From NCBI GenBank assembly GCA_910584595.1, contig CAJUBQ010000007.1, positions 27,491-91,490 on the forward strand: a DNA stretch of 64,000 bases. Reading direction: 5' to 3'. This stretch comes from an uncultured Eubacterium sp. (GTDB lineage Bacteria > Bacillota > Clostridia > Lachnospirales > Lachnospiraceae). The stretch's first letter is position 1, and each line of letters starts with the position of its first letter. A program made the translations under genes and the position numbers. The notes beneath the pieces were generated by a model, which did no database searches, was not told the origin of the DNA, and worked only from the letters and a program-made list of their open reading frames with translations. This document shows positions 25,941-34,886 of this stretch, piece after piece.

Positions 25941-26960
25941 TTACTTTATAATAACCAATGTTCCAGCCCTATCTGCAAGTGGAATTTTTCTTAACACATA
26001 CCCCAAATTCTTTTCATATCTTTTTACCGCCGCTTTCACGCCTGTTAAAAAAGCTGAGTTGTAATCATGCAAAAAAATTATACCACCATCACTTAGTTTT
26101 GGATAAAAAAACTTTAATCCTTCATATATGGAATCCTCGAAATCAACATCTATGGAAACAAATGCATATGTTTCAGCCTCGGCTTCATCTGTAACAGATT
26201 CCGGGAAAAGACCTTTACACACTTGGCAGTTTTTAGGAAATGGCAAATTATCAAGCATCTTATCTACTGAAGTATTCAAATGATAACGTACAAACATACC
26301 ATCACATCTTCCTTTTTCCGCTTCTCTATGAGCCTCATCTTTATCAAAACCTTCAAAAGTATCAAAAAGAAATAATTTTTTATTTGGAAACTTTAAGTTT
26401 ATAAGAGAAGAAAAATATCCCCTAAAAACTCCAAGTTCTGCAACAGACCCCTGTACCTCATTTTCCTCTAAAACTTCCGAAACGTATTCAAAAGAACGAT
26501 ATCTAAAATAGTCATGCATATAAATTGGATGCGCATATTTTCCTAAACCCACATGTCTATGGATATCATACAAATCTTTTTCATTCATTTCTATCAGTTT
26601 GTATCTATTTAATTTAAGCTTTTCAGAAAGTTTGGGTTCTATTCTCATCATCAATTCCATATTAGTTTTAAAAAAAGGTTCCTCTATCCAATCTGTAAAA
26701 ACAATTTTTTCTTTTTCAATTCCTATTTTAAGACACAACTCATAAATCTCACTAAAAAACCAAGTGCAAATAATCAAATATGTATTCTTATCCATTATTT
26801 GTGGCAAATCCGCTGGCAAATATACTTTTGTTCCTTCAAAATCCTCTCCTGCGTGTTTCGAATCCACAAATGCCTTTATCCTGCAATTGCTAAAAAATCC
26901 TTCTTCCAAATACAGTCGGGTACGATCGCCAATCCCCCAAATAATAATTTCCGGCATCAT
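25941..26960 (-). CDS. TylF/MycF-type methyltransferase with N-terminal Rossmann module
   Basis: A 339-residue protein. Residues 1-95 form the Rossmann module (PEIIIWGIGDRTRLYLEEG). The rest is a TylF/macrocin O-methyltransferase domain: VAELGVFRGYFSSLINLKF binds SAM, FLFDTFEGFDKDEAH follows, and SIDVDFEDSIYEGLKFFYP plus FLHDYNSA supply the Asp residues that bind Mg2+ in this family. The ATG at 26958-26960 overlaps the stop of the upstream gene (ATGA), with GAGGG 9 bases before it, so I prefer it to the ATG 8 codons earlier. It probably methylates a sugar hydroxyl. Confidence 0.8.
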   Translation of the reverse strand: MMPEIIIWGIGDRTRLYLEEGFFSNCRIKAFVDSKHAGEDFEGTKVYLPADLPQIMDKNTYLIICTWFFSEIYELCLKIGIEKEKIVFTDWIEEPFFKTNMELMMRIEPKLSEKLKLNRYKLIEMNEKDLYDIHRHVGLGKYAHPIYMHDYFRYRSFEYVSEVLEENEVQGSVAELGVFRGYFSSLINLKFPNKKLFLFDTFEGFDKDEAHREAEKGRCDGMFVRYHLNTSVDKMLDNLPFPKNCQVCKGLFPESVTDEAEAETYAFVSIDVDFEDSIYEGLKFFYPKLSDGGIIFLHDYNSAFLTGVKAAVKRYEKNLGYVLRKIPLADRAGTLVIIK

Positions 26961-28354
26961 ATACATTCCCTCGTTTCTTCCCATACTACTAACATTTCTG
27001 CTACTACAGACAAATCTAAAAATTCTCTTTCTCCATATAATTTAACTATTTTATTTTCATCAATACCAACTGTTATCAGTTGTTCCATCATGTCTTCCTG
27101 ATATGTTAAACTAGAAATTACAATTAGGTCAACTTTCTCAGGAATGTTATCACAAGTTGTAAGAGGGTAACCTTTGAAATCTGTAAGTCCTTGGATATTC
27201 TGAGTGATAATAAAAAAAATATCATTTGGTATATCCCCTACATATTTTTCATAAAGCTCCAACATTTTTTCAGTATGATTTCCGATTCCATATATACCAA
27301 CAATTCCATTATGATCTTGTAAAGGCATTTTTCTTAATTTACCAATTAATTCATTATTAATTTGTTCTTTTAAATACTTCATATCTGGTAAATACTTTTC
27401 TCCCCACTCACTATAGAAAAGCATCAATGCAAGTTTATCTTCAAACGCAAGTTTATTACTTAAATATATTTTCAGCCAACTATCATAGAATTCTTTCAGC
27501 AGCTTGTTCCAATTCTTTTGTACTGCTGCATAATAATCAGACTCATGTATCATTCTCCATGAATTTATAAAATAATAAGAAATTAAATGAATTTGAAATC
27601 CAATGTCAACACCTGATCGATTTAAAATACTCCAAATAAGCAAATTAACCTTAATCAAATCAACGCACTTCTTGAAAGTATTTCTATTTGCCGTTATGGA
27701 ATCATTATGACACCTTCTTATATATAATACTTCATTTAGACACTTTATTTTATTTGCCAACAAATAAATTCTCAAACAAAAATCATTATCCTCAAAATAA
27801 ATTCCATTCTGAAAATAAATATTATTATCTAAAATAAACTGTTTTTTATAAACAGCCATGCAAGCAGAAACTATATATTTTTCTGGAAAAGATCCCATTA
27901 AATAATCTAAGCCTTTAAAATCTTTTCCGTAGAACTTAGAGCCTCTTTTGAAATAATTTAAGGAATCATGACACTGCCCACCACATAATAAAACATCTGC
28001 ATCATAAAAAATCACATCATATTTACTATCATTTAATTCAGCTTTTAACTTTAAAACCATATCACTCATGATAATATCATCAGAATCAATAAAAACAATA
28101 TAATTCCCAGTAGATATTCTAATTCCCTTATTTCTGGCCATAGACAATCCTAAATTATTTTGATTTATTAGTTGAAAATATTCATATCTTTTGCAATAAT
28201 CCTCACATATCCTTTTGCTATTATCGGTTGAACCATCATTAATAAGAATTACTTCATTAAAAGGAGTTATCTGATCAGCAATACTGTCAAGACAATCTTC
28301 CAGATAATTTTCAACATTATATACAGGTACGATTGCACTGAATGCTAACTCCAC
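26957..28354 (-). CDS. GT2 glycosyltransferase with C-terminal Rossmann module (GTG start)
   Basis: A 465-residue protein. The N-terminal GT-A domain shows FSAIVPVYNVENYLEDCLDS, EVILINDGSTDNS and the IVFIDSDDIIM metal site. A helical middle part follows, and the last 100 residues are a Rossmann module (GIVGIYGIGNHTEKMLELYE, VDLIVISSLTYQEDM). I start at the GTG at 28352-28354 because AGAGG lies 9 bases upstream; a GTG three codons earlier overlaps that site. The stop codon overlaps the next ATG, so it is coupled to the methyltransferase gene. Confidence 0.8.
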   Translation of the reverse strand: MELAFSAIVPVYNVENYLEDCLDSIADQITPFNEVILINDGSTDNSKRICEDYCKRYEYFQLINQNNLGLSMARNKGIRISTGNYIVFIDSDDIIMSDMVLKLKAELNDSKYDVIFYDADVLLCGGQCHDSLNYFKRGSKFYGKDFKGLDYLMGSFPEKYIVSACMAVYKKQFILDNNIYFQNGIYFEDNDFCLRIYLLANKIKCLNEVLYIRRCHNDSITANRNTFKKCVDLIKVNLLIWSILNRSGVDIGFQIHLISYYFINSWRMIHESDYYAAVQKNWNKLLKEFYDSWLKIYLSNKLAFEDKLALMLFYSEWGEKYLPDMKYLKEQINNELIGKLRKMPLQDHNGIVGIYGIGNHTEKMLELYEKYVGDIPNDIFFIITQNIQGLTDFKGYPLTTCDNIPEKVDLIVISSLTYQEDMMEQLITVGIDENKIVKLYGEREFLDLSVVAEMLVVWEETRECI

Positions 28355-28423
28355 TAAAAACACCCTCTCTATATTTTACTATTTCAAATAACAGAATTTT
28401 ATACTATTATAATCTTACACATT

Positions 28424-28900
28424 CTAAATTTCATATAAAATATCTTCTAATGAAATAATTGGGCATTCTACTTTATCTGACAGCTTCTCCTCTATCTCAT
28501 CAAAATACGTAATTGCTGATACCACTATAGCGTCAACCAAATCAAATTTATCTTCTGGTGATACTAATTTTATATCTGCACAAACCGAATTTACATTTTT
28601 GTCAATGCCATATAATACGACTACATCGGAGTCTTGCAGTTCATTCAGCAATGTTTCACCCGCATAGCTCATTCCATAAATTGCAATCTTTCTATATCCG
28701 TTTTTTTCTAAATACGATGCAAGATTTTTTCCTTCTTGTTTTACTTTAACCCATTGATTCATCATGATAAACAATTCCAAATGTTTGTAAGACATATCTT
28801 TTGATTTTTTAAGTGATTTATTCATCACTTTTGCTGCTGTACCTGCTCCAAACATCATTCCCGCTAATACTGTTAAACATGAATTTATCAATTTCTTCAT
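28424..28900 (-). CDS. stand-alone Rossmann-module protein with hydrophobic N-terminus
   Basis: A 158-residue protein. The first 22 residues are hydrophobic (LINSCLTVLAGMMFGAGTAA) and could anchor it in the membrane. Residues 65-158 are the same Rossmann module seen fused to its neighbours (YRKIAIYGMSYAGETLLNEL, DAIVVSAITYFDEIEEKL, ending IISLEDILYE). No enzyme domain is attached. Small proteins of this kind occur in other Clostridia glycan loci but have no known function. If the module binds a nucleotide or nucleotide sugar, this could be a sensor or scaffold. AGGAGG precedes the ATG. Confidence 0.6.
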   Translation of the reverse strand: MKKLINSCLTVLAGMMFGAGTAAKVMNKSLKKSKDMSYKHLELFIMMNQWVKVKQEGKNLASYLEKNGYRKIAIYGMSYAGETLLNELQDSDVVVLYGIDKNVNSVCADIKLVSPEDKFDLVDAIVVSAITYFDEIEEKLSDKVECPIISLEDILYEI

Positions 28901-28922
28901 TAATAATTCCTCCTCTTAACTT

Positions 28923-30041
28923 TTATCGATTCTTAATATACCAAAGGTAAAATTGATATGTACAATAATTATGAATATCAAATTCCAATAACTGATGTAT
29001 CATTTCATAAATATTTGGACTGTCTACAGCCACCATTATACAATATTTTTTTGACAAATCAACTAATTCTTCAAAAGATACAATTTTTAAATCATTCTTA
29101 ATTTGTCCAACTTTTTTTTTGTCATTATCTGCAAAGAAAACTGCTTTCTTTGACAACATCATAGCGGCTTGTTCTCCATATTGACCTGCCCCAAAAATAA
29201 CAAACTTATCATCTTTATTTACTACATCTATTTCATTCTGTTGCTCAGGCAAATAGTGCACAATTTCGTTAAATAATCTCACGCTGCATCCTCTTCTCAT
29301 AGAATCTGCATACAAATAAAAAAGAGATGGTTTATTGTCTTTAACAAAGTTTAAAATATAATCCATATGTTTTTCTCTGAGTTTTATAAGCTGGCAATCA
29401 ATCAATTCCTTTTTTGTTTCTGTAAGACTTTCTTTATGCCAACGATACTCATATAATATATCACCAATACGACAAATCTTTCCATATAATTTTTCAACTC
29501 TTATCCAATAATCATAATCCTCCATGCAAAATAAACTTTTATCGTAGTCTCCAACTTTATTATAAACATCTCTTGTATACATAAAACATGCTCCAACATT
29601 ATTTTGAATACACAACTCTTGTTTATCTTCCCAGTCCAATTCCTTTCTATGAATTCCAGTATCATCTATCACACGCATGCCTGCTCTTACCATATGAACA
29701 TTACTATTTTCCATAAAATAACGCTGCATTACTTGAATAGCATTAGAAAGTAATCTATTATCATCCGATGTCCAAGTTAACAGATCTCCCTTTGCAATAG
29801 AAAATCCAATATTGAGCGCTTGAGGAAGTTTTTGATTTGTAAGGTTGTGTATAACTTTAATACGTTTATCTTTTTCAGCATACTGATCAACAATAAAGCC
29901 AGTTTTATCATTTGAACAATCATCTACAACAATCAATTCCCAGTTACTATATGTCTGTTCCAAAATGCTTTCAATAGCTTCACAAATATATTTCTCACCA
30001 TTATACGTAGGCAATACTACTGATACTAAAAACTTAGCCAT
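28923..30041 (-). CDS. GT2 glycosyltransferase with C-terminal Rossmann module
   Basis: A 372-residue protein. The GT-A domain (about 1-250) has VSVVLPTYNGEKYICEAIES, WELIVVDDCSNDKTG and, in the DxD region, DLLTWTSDDNRL, which is a common variant. CMEDYDYWIRVEKLYGK is the conserved ED motif before the acceptor site. The last 95 residues are the Rossmann module (DKFVIFGAGQYGEQAAMML). AAGGAG lies before the ATG. It follows the radical SAM gene by 35 bases. Confidence 0.82.
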   Translation of the reverse strand: MAKFLVSVVLPTYNGEKYICEAIESILEQTYSNWELIVVDDCSNDKTGFIVDQYAEKDKRIKVIHNLTNQKLPQALNIGFSIAKGDLLTWTSDDNRLLSNAIQVMQRYFMENSNVHMVRAGMRVIDDTGIHRKELDWEDKQELCIQNNVGACFMYTRDVYNKVGDYDKSLFCMEDYDYWIRVEKLYGKICRIGDILYEYRWHKESLTETKKELIDCQLIKLREKHMDYILNFVKDNKPSLFYLYADSMRRGCSVRLFNEIVHYLPEQQNEIDVVNKDDKFVIFGAGQYGEQAAMMLSKKAVFFADNDKKKVGQIKNDLKIVSFEELVDLSKKYCIMVAVDSPNIYEMIHQLLEFDIHNYCTYQFYLWYIKNR

Positions 30042-30076
30042 GTGTATTTACTACTCCTTTGCAAACTGACGATATA

Positions 30077-31012
30077 TTAAAATTTAAAATCTTTATATTC
30101 TGAATTTAAAGATTTACGATATCTTTGATTTCTGTCAATATAAGCCATTAAATTATTACGTGACGGAAAATCATTATCACATCGAAAAGGATATGATACT
30201 AGTGAAAGACACTCTTTATTACATATAAATGGTTCATTATCTACTTTTAAAATCCCATCAAAAAAATTTCCATATTTTTTTGTTGAAGAACAACTTGTTA
30301 AATCCCCGTTATGTTCTACTGTAAACATCTTTTGTCCTGCAGAACACAATCGTTCTTGATTATATTCTCCACGTAACCACTTCCATTCTTCTGGTGAAAT
30401 AAATTGCAAAATAAATTCCCTATATTCCTCATATCGTTCATAATCCGGATTATTTGCATATGCAAAATCACCAGCGATATTCACAAATACATCAATATCT
30501 TCAAAAATTTTTATCAAATCTATCACAGTCATATTATAATCATTCCGTAAGTGAGTCAAATTATATTTACTCGCCACAAAATTAACCATTCCTACCATGT
30601 CAAAATCCTTTAATAACTTTATCTTCTTAAATTCATCATCTAATGTATGATATTGCATATGATAGGAACAGTTCAATTTTATCTTATTACTTGGGCATTT
30701 TTCAACAATTTTCTCAGCAAAAAAAGTGTTCGTATCAATCCTTATTCCTGAAATAACATGCTCCATTTTCGTCCATTCATGAAGCAGCTCATATGTGCCA
30801 TCTATACAAAACGGTTCTCCACCCCAAAAATAAGGCTCTATGTCATAACCAGCAAACTGTTTCATTGCAGTTACCCAGTCCATTACTGAATGATCATCAA
30901 ACATTGTTTTTCCATTTGATTTAACATTATTATCCTCAAAACAATACTCACACCTAAAATTACATCTCATTGTAGGAACAAATCGAAACATTATGGTATC
31001 TTTTTTATTCAC
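30077..31012 (-). CDS. radical SAM protein (GTG start)
   Basis: A 311-residue radical SAM enzyme. The cluster motif is RCNFRCEYCFE (CxxxCxxC, residues about 16-24), and the next strand has YFWGGEPFC, the usual GGEP motif. The C-terminal part holds more Cys residues (RLCSAGQKM, LTSCSSTK, CNKEC, FRCD), as in SPASM or twitch domains that bind an extra cluster. The start is GTG at 31010-31012, with AGGAG 7 bases upstream, inside the end of the GT8 gene. Substrate unknown. Radical SAM enzymes in glycan loci can epimerise, dehydrate or methylate sugars, or modify peptides. Confidence 0.78.
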   Translation of the reverse strand: MNKKDTIMFRFVPTMRCNFRCEYCFEDNNVKSNGKTMFDDHSVMDWVTAMKQFAGYDIEPYFWGGEPFCIDGTYELLHEWTKMEHVISGIRIDTNTFFAEKIVEKCPSNKIKLNCSYHMQYHTLDDEFKKIKLLKDFDMVGMVNFVASKYNLTHLRNDYNMTVIDLIKIFEDIDVFVNIAGDFAYANNPDYERYEEYREFILQFISPEEWKWLRGEYNQERLCSAGQKMFTVEHNGDLTSCSSTKKYGNFFDGILKVDNEPFICNKECLSLVSYPFRCDNDFPSRNNLMAYIDRNQRYRKSLNSEYKDFKF

Positions 31013-31014
31013 GT

Positions 31015-31884
31015 CTATTCTCCTCTTTTTATAAGTATATTTTTTAAAATCTGTAAGCTTCTTTGTCTATCCAGTTCAAAGGCATATTTCCACCACAATC
31101 TGCCTCCTTTTACATATATCTTTTTCCATGGTTTCTGACTATAATGAAAGATAGCTGCATGTTTCCTCAGATATTTCTGCCACTTTTTTGCATATACATC
31201 TGGTCTGCAATTATATTTTGTTGGAACATATAAGACATCATTTTTTAGAACATGATTCAAGACCCCCTGATCCGCATCAAAATACTTTATTTCTTTCTGT
31301 ACTCCAATACATTTTTGTCCTATATGATTCTCTCTCATTTTAGTCAAATTAATAAGCATAACACCTGCGTTAAAATACTTTTCAGTCTTCCTTATTCCAA
31401 TCTTTCTTTTCACCATTGCACCGCACCTAACCACATTATCATATTCTTTTCTAGATGCAGTTTTTTTTAAATATTCCTTTTTCTTACTAACAAACCCTTC
31501 TACTACAGCCGCAGTCTTGTTTTGTAAAGATTTATTATTATAAAAATTACTGATATCTCTTATTACTACTATATCACTGTCAAGATATAAAATCTTTTCT
31601 ATTGAATCAGGTAAAAGCTTATCCAGCATTAATCTATTAAATGTAGCTTGCGTTAAATGTCCTGAACTCAATATTCTGTACTGGCTATCTTCGTTTACTA
31701 AAATAATATTTACTCTCTTTTTTAAATCCATTTCAGTTTTCTCAATATACCTTATATCATCTTCTTTCAATTCTGATCCCAGCACATAAATATTATTTAT
31801 ATTTGGATTATTTTTAACTGCTGAATAAATTGTAACACATGTTTGGAAAATATAGTTACTATCTGTCGATAATACAATATCCAT
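31015..31884 (-). CDS. GT8 family glycosyltransferase
   Basis: A 289-residue family 8 glycosyltransferase (general stress protein A/LgtC type), a retaining enzyme that uses UDP-sugars. Motifs are MDIVLSTDSNYIFQTCVTIY, the DxD in KILYLDSDIVV, YFNAGVMLINL, FDADQGVLN and the C-terminal HYSQKPWK (the HxxGxxKPW site with Gly replaced by Ser). GT8 enzymes usually transfer glucose, galactose or their derivatives. It lies 9 bases after the SGNH-nucleotidyltransferase fusion gene and overlaps the ribosome site of the radical SAM gene, so all three are co-expressed. Confidence 0.88.
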   Translation of the reverse strand: MDIVLSTDSNYIFQTCVTIYSAVKNNPNINNIYVLGSELKEDDIRYIEKTEMDLKKRVNIILVNEDSQYRILSSGHLTQATFNRLMLDKLLPDSIEKILYLDSDIVVIRDISNFYNNKSLQNKTAAVVEGFVSKKKEYLKKTASRKEYDNVVRCGAMVKRKIGIRKTEKYFNAGVMLINLTKMRENHIGQKCIGVQKEIKYFDADQGVLNHVLKNDVLYVPTKYNCRPDVYAKKWQKYLRKHAAIFHYSQKPWKKIYVKGGRLWWKYAFELDRQRSLQILKNILIKRGE

Positions 31885-31893
31885 TGAAGCTCA

Positions 31894-33861
31894 TCACCAC
31901 CTATTTATCATATTTTTTAAATACTTATATGTTTGTTCTGTTACCAACTCCTTAATTCCTTCCCAATTATTATCATTCACATATTTTCGGACTTTAGATG
32001 CGCTAATTGGAACACCATTATCCTCTTTTCGAGGTATCTCAATTACCTCTATGCCAAATGAAGGCAAAATCTTCTTCATCTGATCATTATATTGTTTCGT
32101 AATCATATCTTCTGGTTCTTCTCCAACAAAACGCACTTTGATGTTTAACATTGGAGCTAATTTTCTTGAAAAAATAGTCAAATCACCTCTGCTATCAATG
32201 ATCTTATTCTGAATTTCTTCTTTTTTAAAATATTCTGGGAATGTCGACTTCGATATGCAAAATTTTCCGCTGGGTATGACGCTTACACCTTTTAATTCTT
32301 TCAAATTAGCTCTAACCATATTTAATCTATCTTTAAATGAAAAATAAGAAACATCTTCCTCAACAACCATTATAATCAGATGATCAACACTCTGAATGCT
32401 CTTTTTTACTAAATACTCATGTCCTACCGTAAACGGATTCGCATTCATAACTATACATCCTGTTTTTCCTATATTTATATCCCAAGGTATTTTTTTCTTA
32501 ATCTCTTCTATAAAATGATTAATCTCTTCATCATTATTCATTTCTTTCTTTTTCATTTCTAAAATTTTTTTTCTAGCTGAAACCATTTCTCCCACTGCAT
32601 CTTTATCAACACTCTTTAAAAGAAGATTAATTGTTATATATTCAAATATTTTATCTGCAATAAGCTGATTTCCATTAGGTCCATAGTGATGAAGATTAAT
32701 AAAACAAGTTCCATATCTTTTTCTCACTTGAAAATAATCTGCAAAATTTTTATATGCTATCCCATGATTCAAACAAAAATAACTTATTATCTCATTACAT
32801 TTGTCTATTTTTTCTCTTGAATATTCCGTAAATTCTGTTGTATTAAAAATTTCTAATATTTCTATTTCCTCATCTGTCAAATCGTTCATTTCAAGCAAAG
32901 TAGGCAGATTTACATATAGAAAGCTACTTTCAATACCCTTGCAAAAATCATAAGCCTCGTTTATAAATATATTCCATGCTGCAACATTTTTAAGTATATC
33001 CCCGTCATATTCATAAAATCCTGTCGCCAGTATAACCATATCTCCTTTACCAACCGGCGTTTCCTTTATTTGCAGCACCATTCTCTCAATTTCTCTGCCA
33101 GGTATTCCACAATTTTCAACTCTATATTGCAAATCTCCTTTATCAATTTTCATCTGCAGTATGCTGGAAATTGTATAACAGTTTTCAATCAGCATACCAG
33201 ACACTCTTGAATCTCCAAAAATCCAAATAGTATTGCTATACTCACTATCATTTTTAGTTCTTAACGTCTTCTTTCTTCCGTTCTCATGTATAATTAACCC
33301 ATTATTAAAATCTGGGAAATAAATATGATTGTCCTGTATCATATAATACGCTGGTTCTTCATACAATTTTTTTAAGTATGCCGCTGAAAAATTATCTATA
33401 CAGTTATAAGCATTTTCTAGATGCTTGGAAATCTCTACGTCATTTATAAGATATTGCAAATTATCAATTAACAATTTTCTATTTTTCCACTTAATGACAC
33501 CTGTTTTTATTATATTTTCATAATCCAACGTATAAAAATATATATTCTCAGAAATGTTTAAGCAATTCAAATAATTTTTAATATCTACTGTTCTTTGATA
33601 ATAATACTCATCGGGATACAAACAACATAGCATTATTATTTTTTCTTTATCACTGAATTTTTTTATATTTTTTGGAGCAATCACTGGAATATTATAATAT
33701 GTTTCTTTTTCATTACATTTTTCATCAATAGCTGCAATAACATTTTTATTAACTGCATGTATGATTTTTTCATATATTTTTCCTGCCCCATAGATATAAA
33801 AACTTTCATTTTTACATATAATATCTTTTTCAAAATCTTCCCATGGATAAAGAAAAATCAT
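31894..33861 (-). CDS. Rossmann-SGNH hydrolase-citrate-lyase-ligase-like fusion
   Basis: A 655-residue protein with three recognisable parts. Residues 1-110 are the Rossmann module (ESFYIYGAGKIYEKIIHAV). Residues about 205-420 are an SGNH hydrolase-like domain: GDSR (216-219) for the catalytic Ser, DMVILATGFYEY, and LHHYGPNGNQLIAD for the His. From about 470 comes a domain like the C-terminal part of citrate lyase ligase: GCIVMNANPFTVGHEYLV with the HxGH-type nucleotidyltransferase motif, VRFVGEEPEDMITKQYND, and PISASKVRKYV. In citrate lyase ligase this fold adenylylates acetate and passes it on. Here I infer activation of an acyl or alcohol group that decorates a sugar. The stop and start overlap the upstream gene (ATGA). 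Confidence 0.75.
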   Translation of the reverse strand: MIFLYPWEDFEKDIICKNESFYIYGAGKIYEKIIHAVNKNVIAAIDEKCNEKETYYNIPVIAPKNIKKFSDKEKIIMLCCLYPDEYYYQRTVDIKNYLNCLNISENIYFYTLDYENIIKTGVIKWKNRKLLIDNLQYLINDVEISKHLENAYNCIDNFSAAYLKKLYEEPAYYMIQDNHIYFPDFNNGLIIHENGRKKTLRTKNDSEYSNTIWIFGDSRVSGMLIENCYTISSILQMKIDKGDLQYRVENCGIPGREIERMVLQIKETPVGKGDMVILATGFYEYDGDILKNVAAWNIFINEAYDFCKGIESSFLYVNLPTLLEMNDLTDEEIEILEIFNTTEFTEYSREKIDKCNEIISYFCLNHGIAYKNFADYFQVRKRYGTCFINLHHYGPNGNQLIADKIFEYITINLLLKSVDKDAVGEMVSARKKILEMKKKEMNNDEEINHFIEEIKKKIPWDINIGKTGCIVMNANPFTVGHEYLVKKSIQSVDHLIIMVVEEDVSYFSFKDRLNMVRANLKELKGVSVIPSGKFCISKSTFPEYFKKEEIQNKIIDSRGDLTIFSRKLAPMLNIKVRFVGEEPEDMITKQYNDQMKKILPSFGIEVIEIPRKEDNGVPISASKVRKYVNDNNWEGIKELVTEQTYKYLKNMINRW

Positions 33862-34859
33862 AGCAACTCCTCCAATTTATTTAATACATTTTTATACATA
33901 TCTTGAACATTTGTCTGCAATTTTACTATATTGCTCGTTAAATCCATTATATATTTATGTCTCATTCTCTTAGCAAGCTCTACTTTTTCAGGTATTTTCT
34001 CCCATTTCCCCAATTCTACCGCCAATTCCATGATACCAAGTTGTTCAGCCAAATATCTCACTTTCGGACAATATAGTATCGGAACAGGAATCACTCCCAA
34101 AAGCGCTGCTACAAGTACTACATGAAATCTCATAGCTATTATTATATTACAATTTTGAATTGCTAAAATTGTTTCATCAATTTTAACATTCGGCACTAAC
34201 ATTTTATAATCTCCCAATTCCTTTACATTGTCAAATTCATAATGAAGATTAGCCGTTTGATCATTGCAATCTGGAATCAATATATTGCACTGAACTTCAT
34301 TTAAAGCTCGATCTATAATAATCCAATCAAAATCCTTCTGTATATCTGTATATGGTATATCCCGAAGATTTAATCCTATTCCATTTCCTGTATGAATGTT
34401 TCGAGCTATTTGTTTATTAGCAAAAACTACATCTCCACTAAATTTAACCTTCTCACCACCATATAATTCATTCAAGTAATTCTTTGTTTCCTCATCACGC
34501 ACATAAAAAAACTCAGCACAATTTACCCAAAACCTTATCGCTTCTGCATTCTCCCTGTAATCAAAATCTCCAATGCCAATTCCTATCACTCCATAAGGCA
34601 CATGTAAAAAACGAACTAAATTTTCTATATTCTGAATTACCCGAGGTACATATCTTTCAATAATTCCACCCCCCGCAAATAATAAAAAATCACACTTGTT
34701 TGCATGCTGGGATATTTTAACCTCAGAATCTCCTATTTCATGTGATTCGGCATCGTAACCCATTCTCTCGAGATATTCTCTTGTTGTCTTGTAAATCAGC
34801 ATATCGCCAAAATTATCTTCTTGCTGATACCATAGCAACAAAATCTTTTTGTTTTTCAT
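33858..34859 (-). CDS. polysaccharide pyruvyltransferase family protein
   Basis: A 333-residue protein of the polysaccharide pyruvyltransferase family (CsaB/WcaK type), a GT-B-like fold that adds ketal-linked pyruvate from PEP to sugars. Family features are YQQEDNFGDMLIYKTTREYL, LLFAGGGIIERYVPR, YVRDEETKNYLNE, GIGLNLRDIPY and the conserved AMRFHVVLVAALLGVIPVP with Arg and His. Some members of this family have other transfer roles. It overlaps the start of the SGNH fusion gene by four bases. Confidence 0.85.
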   Translation of the reverse strand: MKNKKILLLWYQQEDNFGDMLIYKTTREYLERMGYDAESHEIGDSEVKISQHANKCDFLLFAGGGIIERYVPRVIQNIENLVRFLHVPYGVIGIGIGDFDYRENAEAIRFWVNCAEFFYVRDEETKNYLNELYGGEKVKFSGDVVFANKQIARNIHTGNGIGLNLRDIPYTDIQKDFDWIIIDRALNEVQCNILIPDCNDQTANLHYEFDNVKELGDYKMLVPNVKIDETILAIQNCNIIIAMRFHVVLVAALLGVIPVPILYCPKVRYLAEQLGIMELAVELGKWEKIPEKVELAKRMRHKYIMDLTSNIVKLQTNVQDMYKNVLNKLEELL

Positions 34860-34886
34860 TATTTCTCTCCAATTTAATTCGTAATT

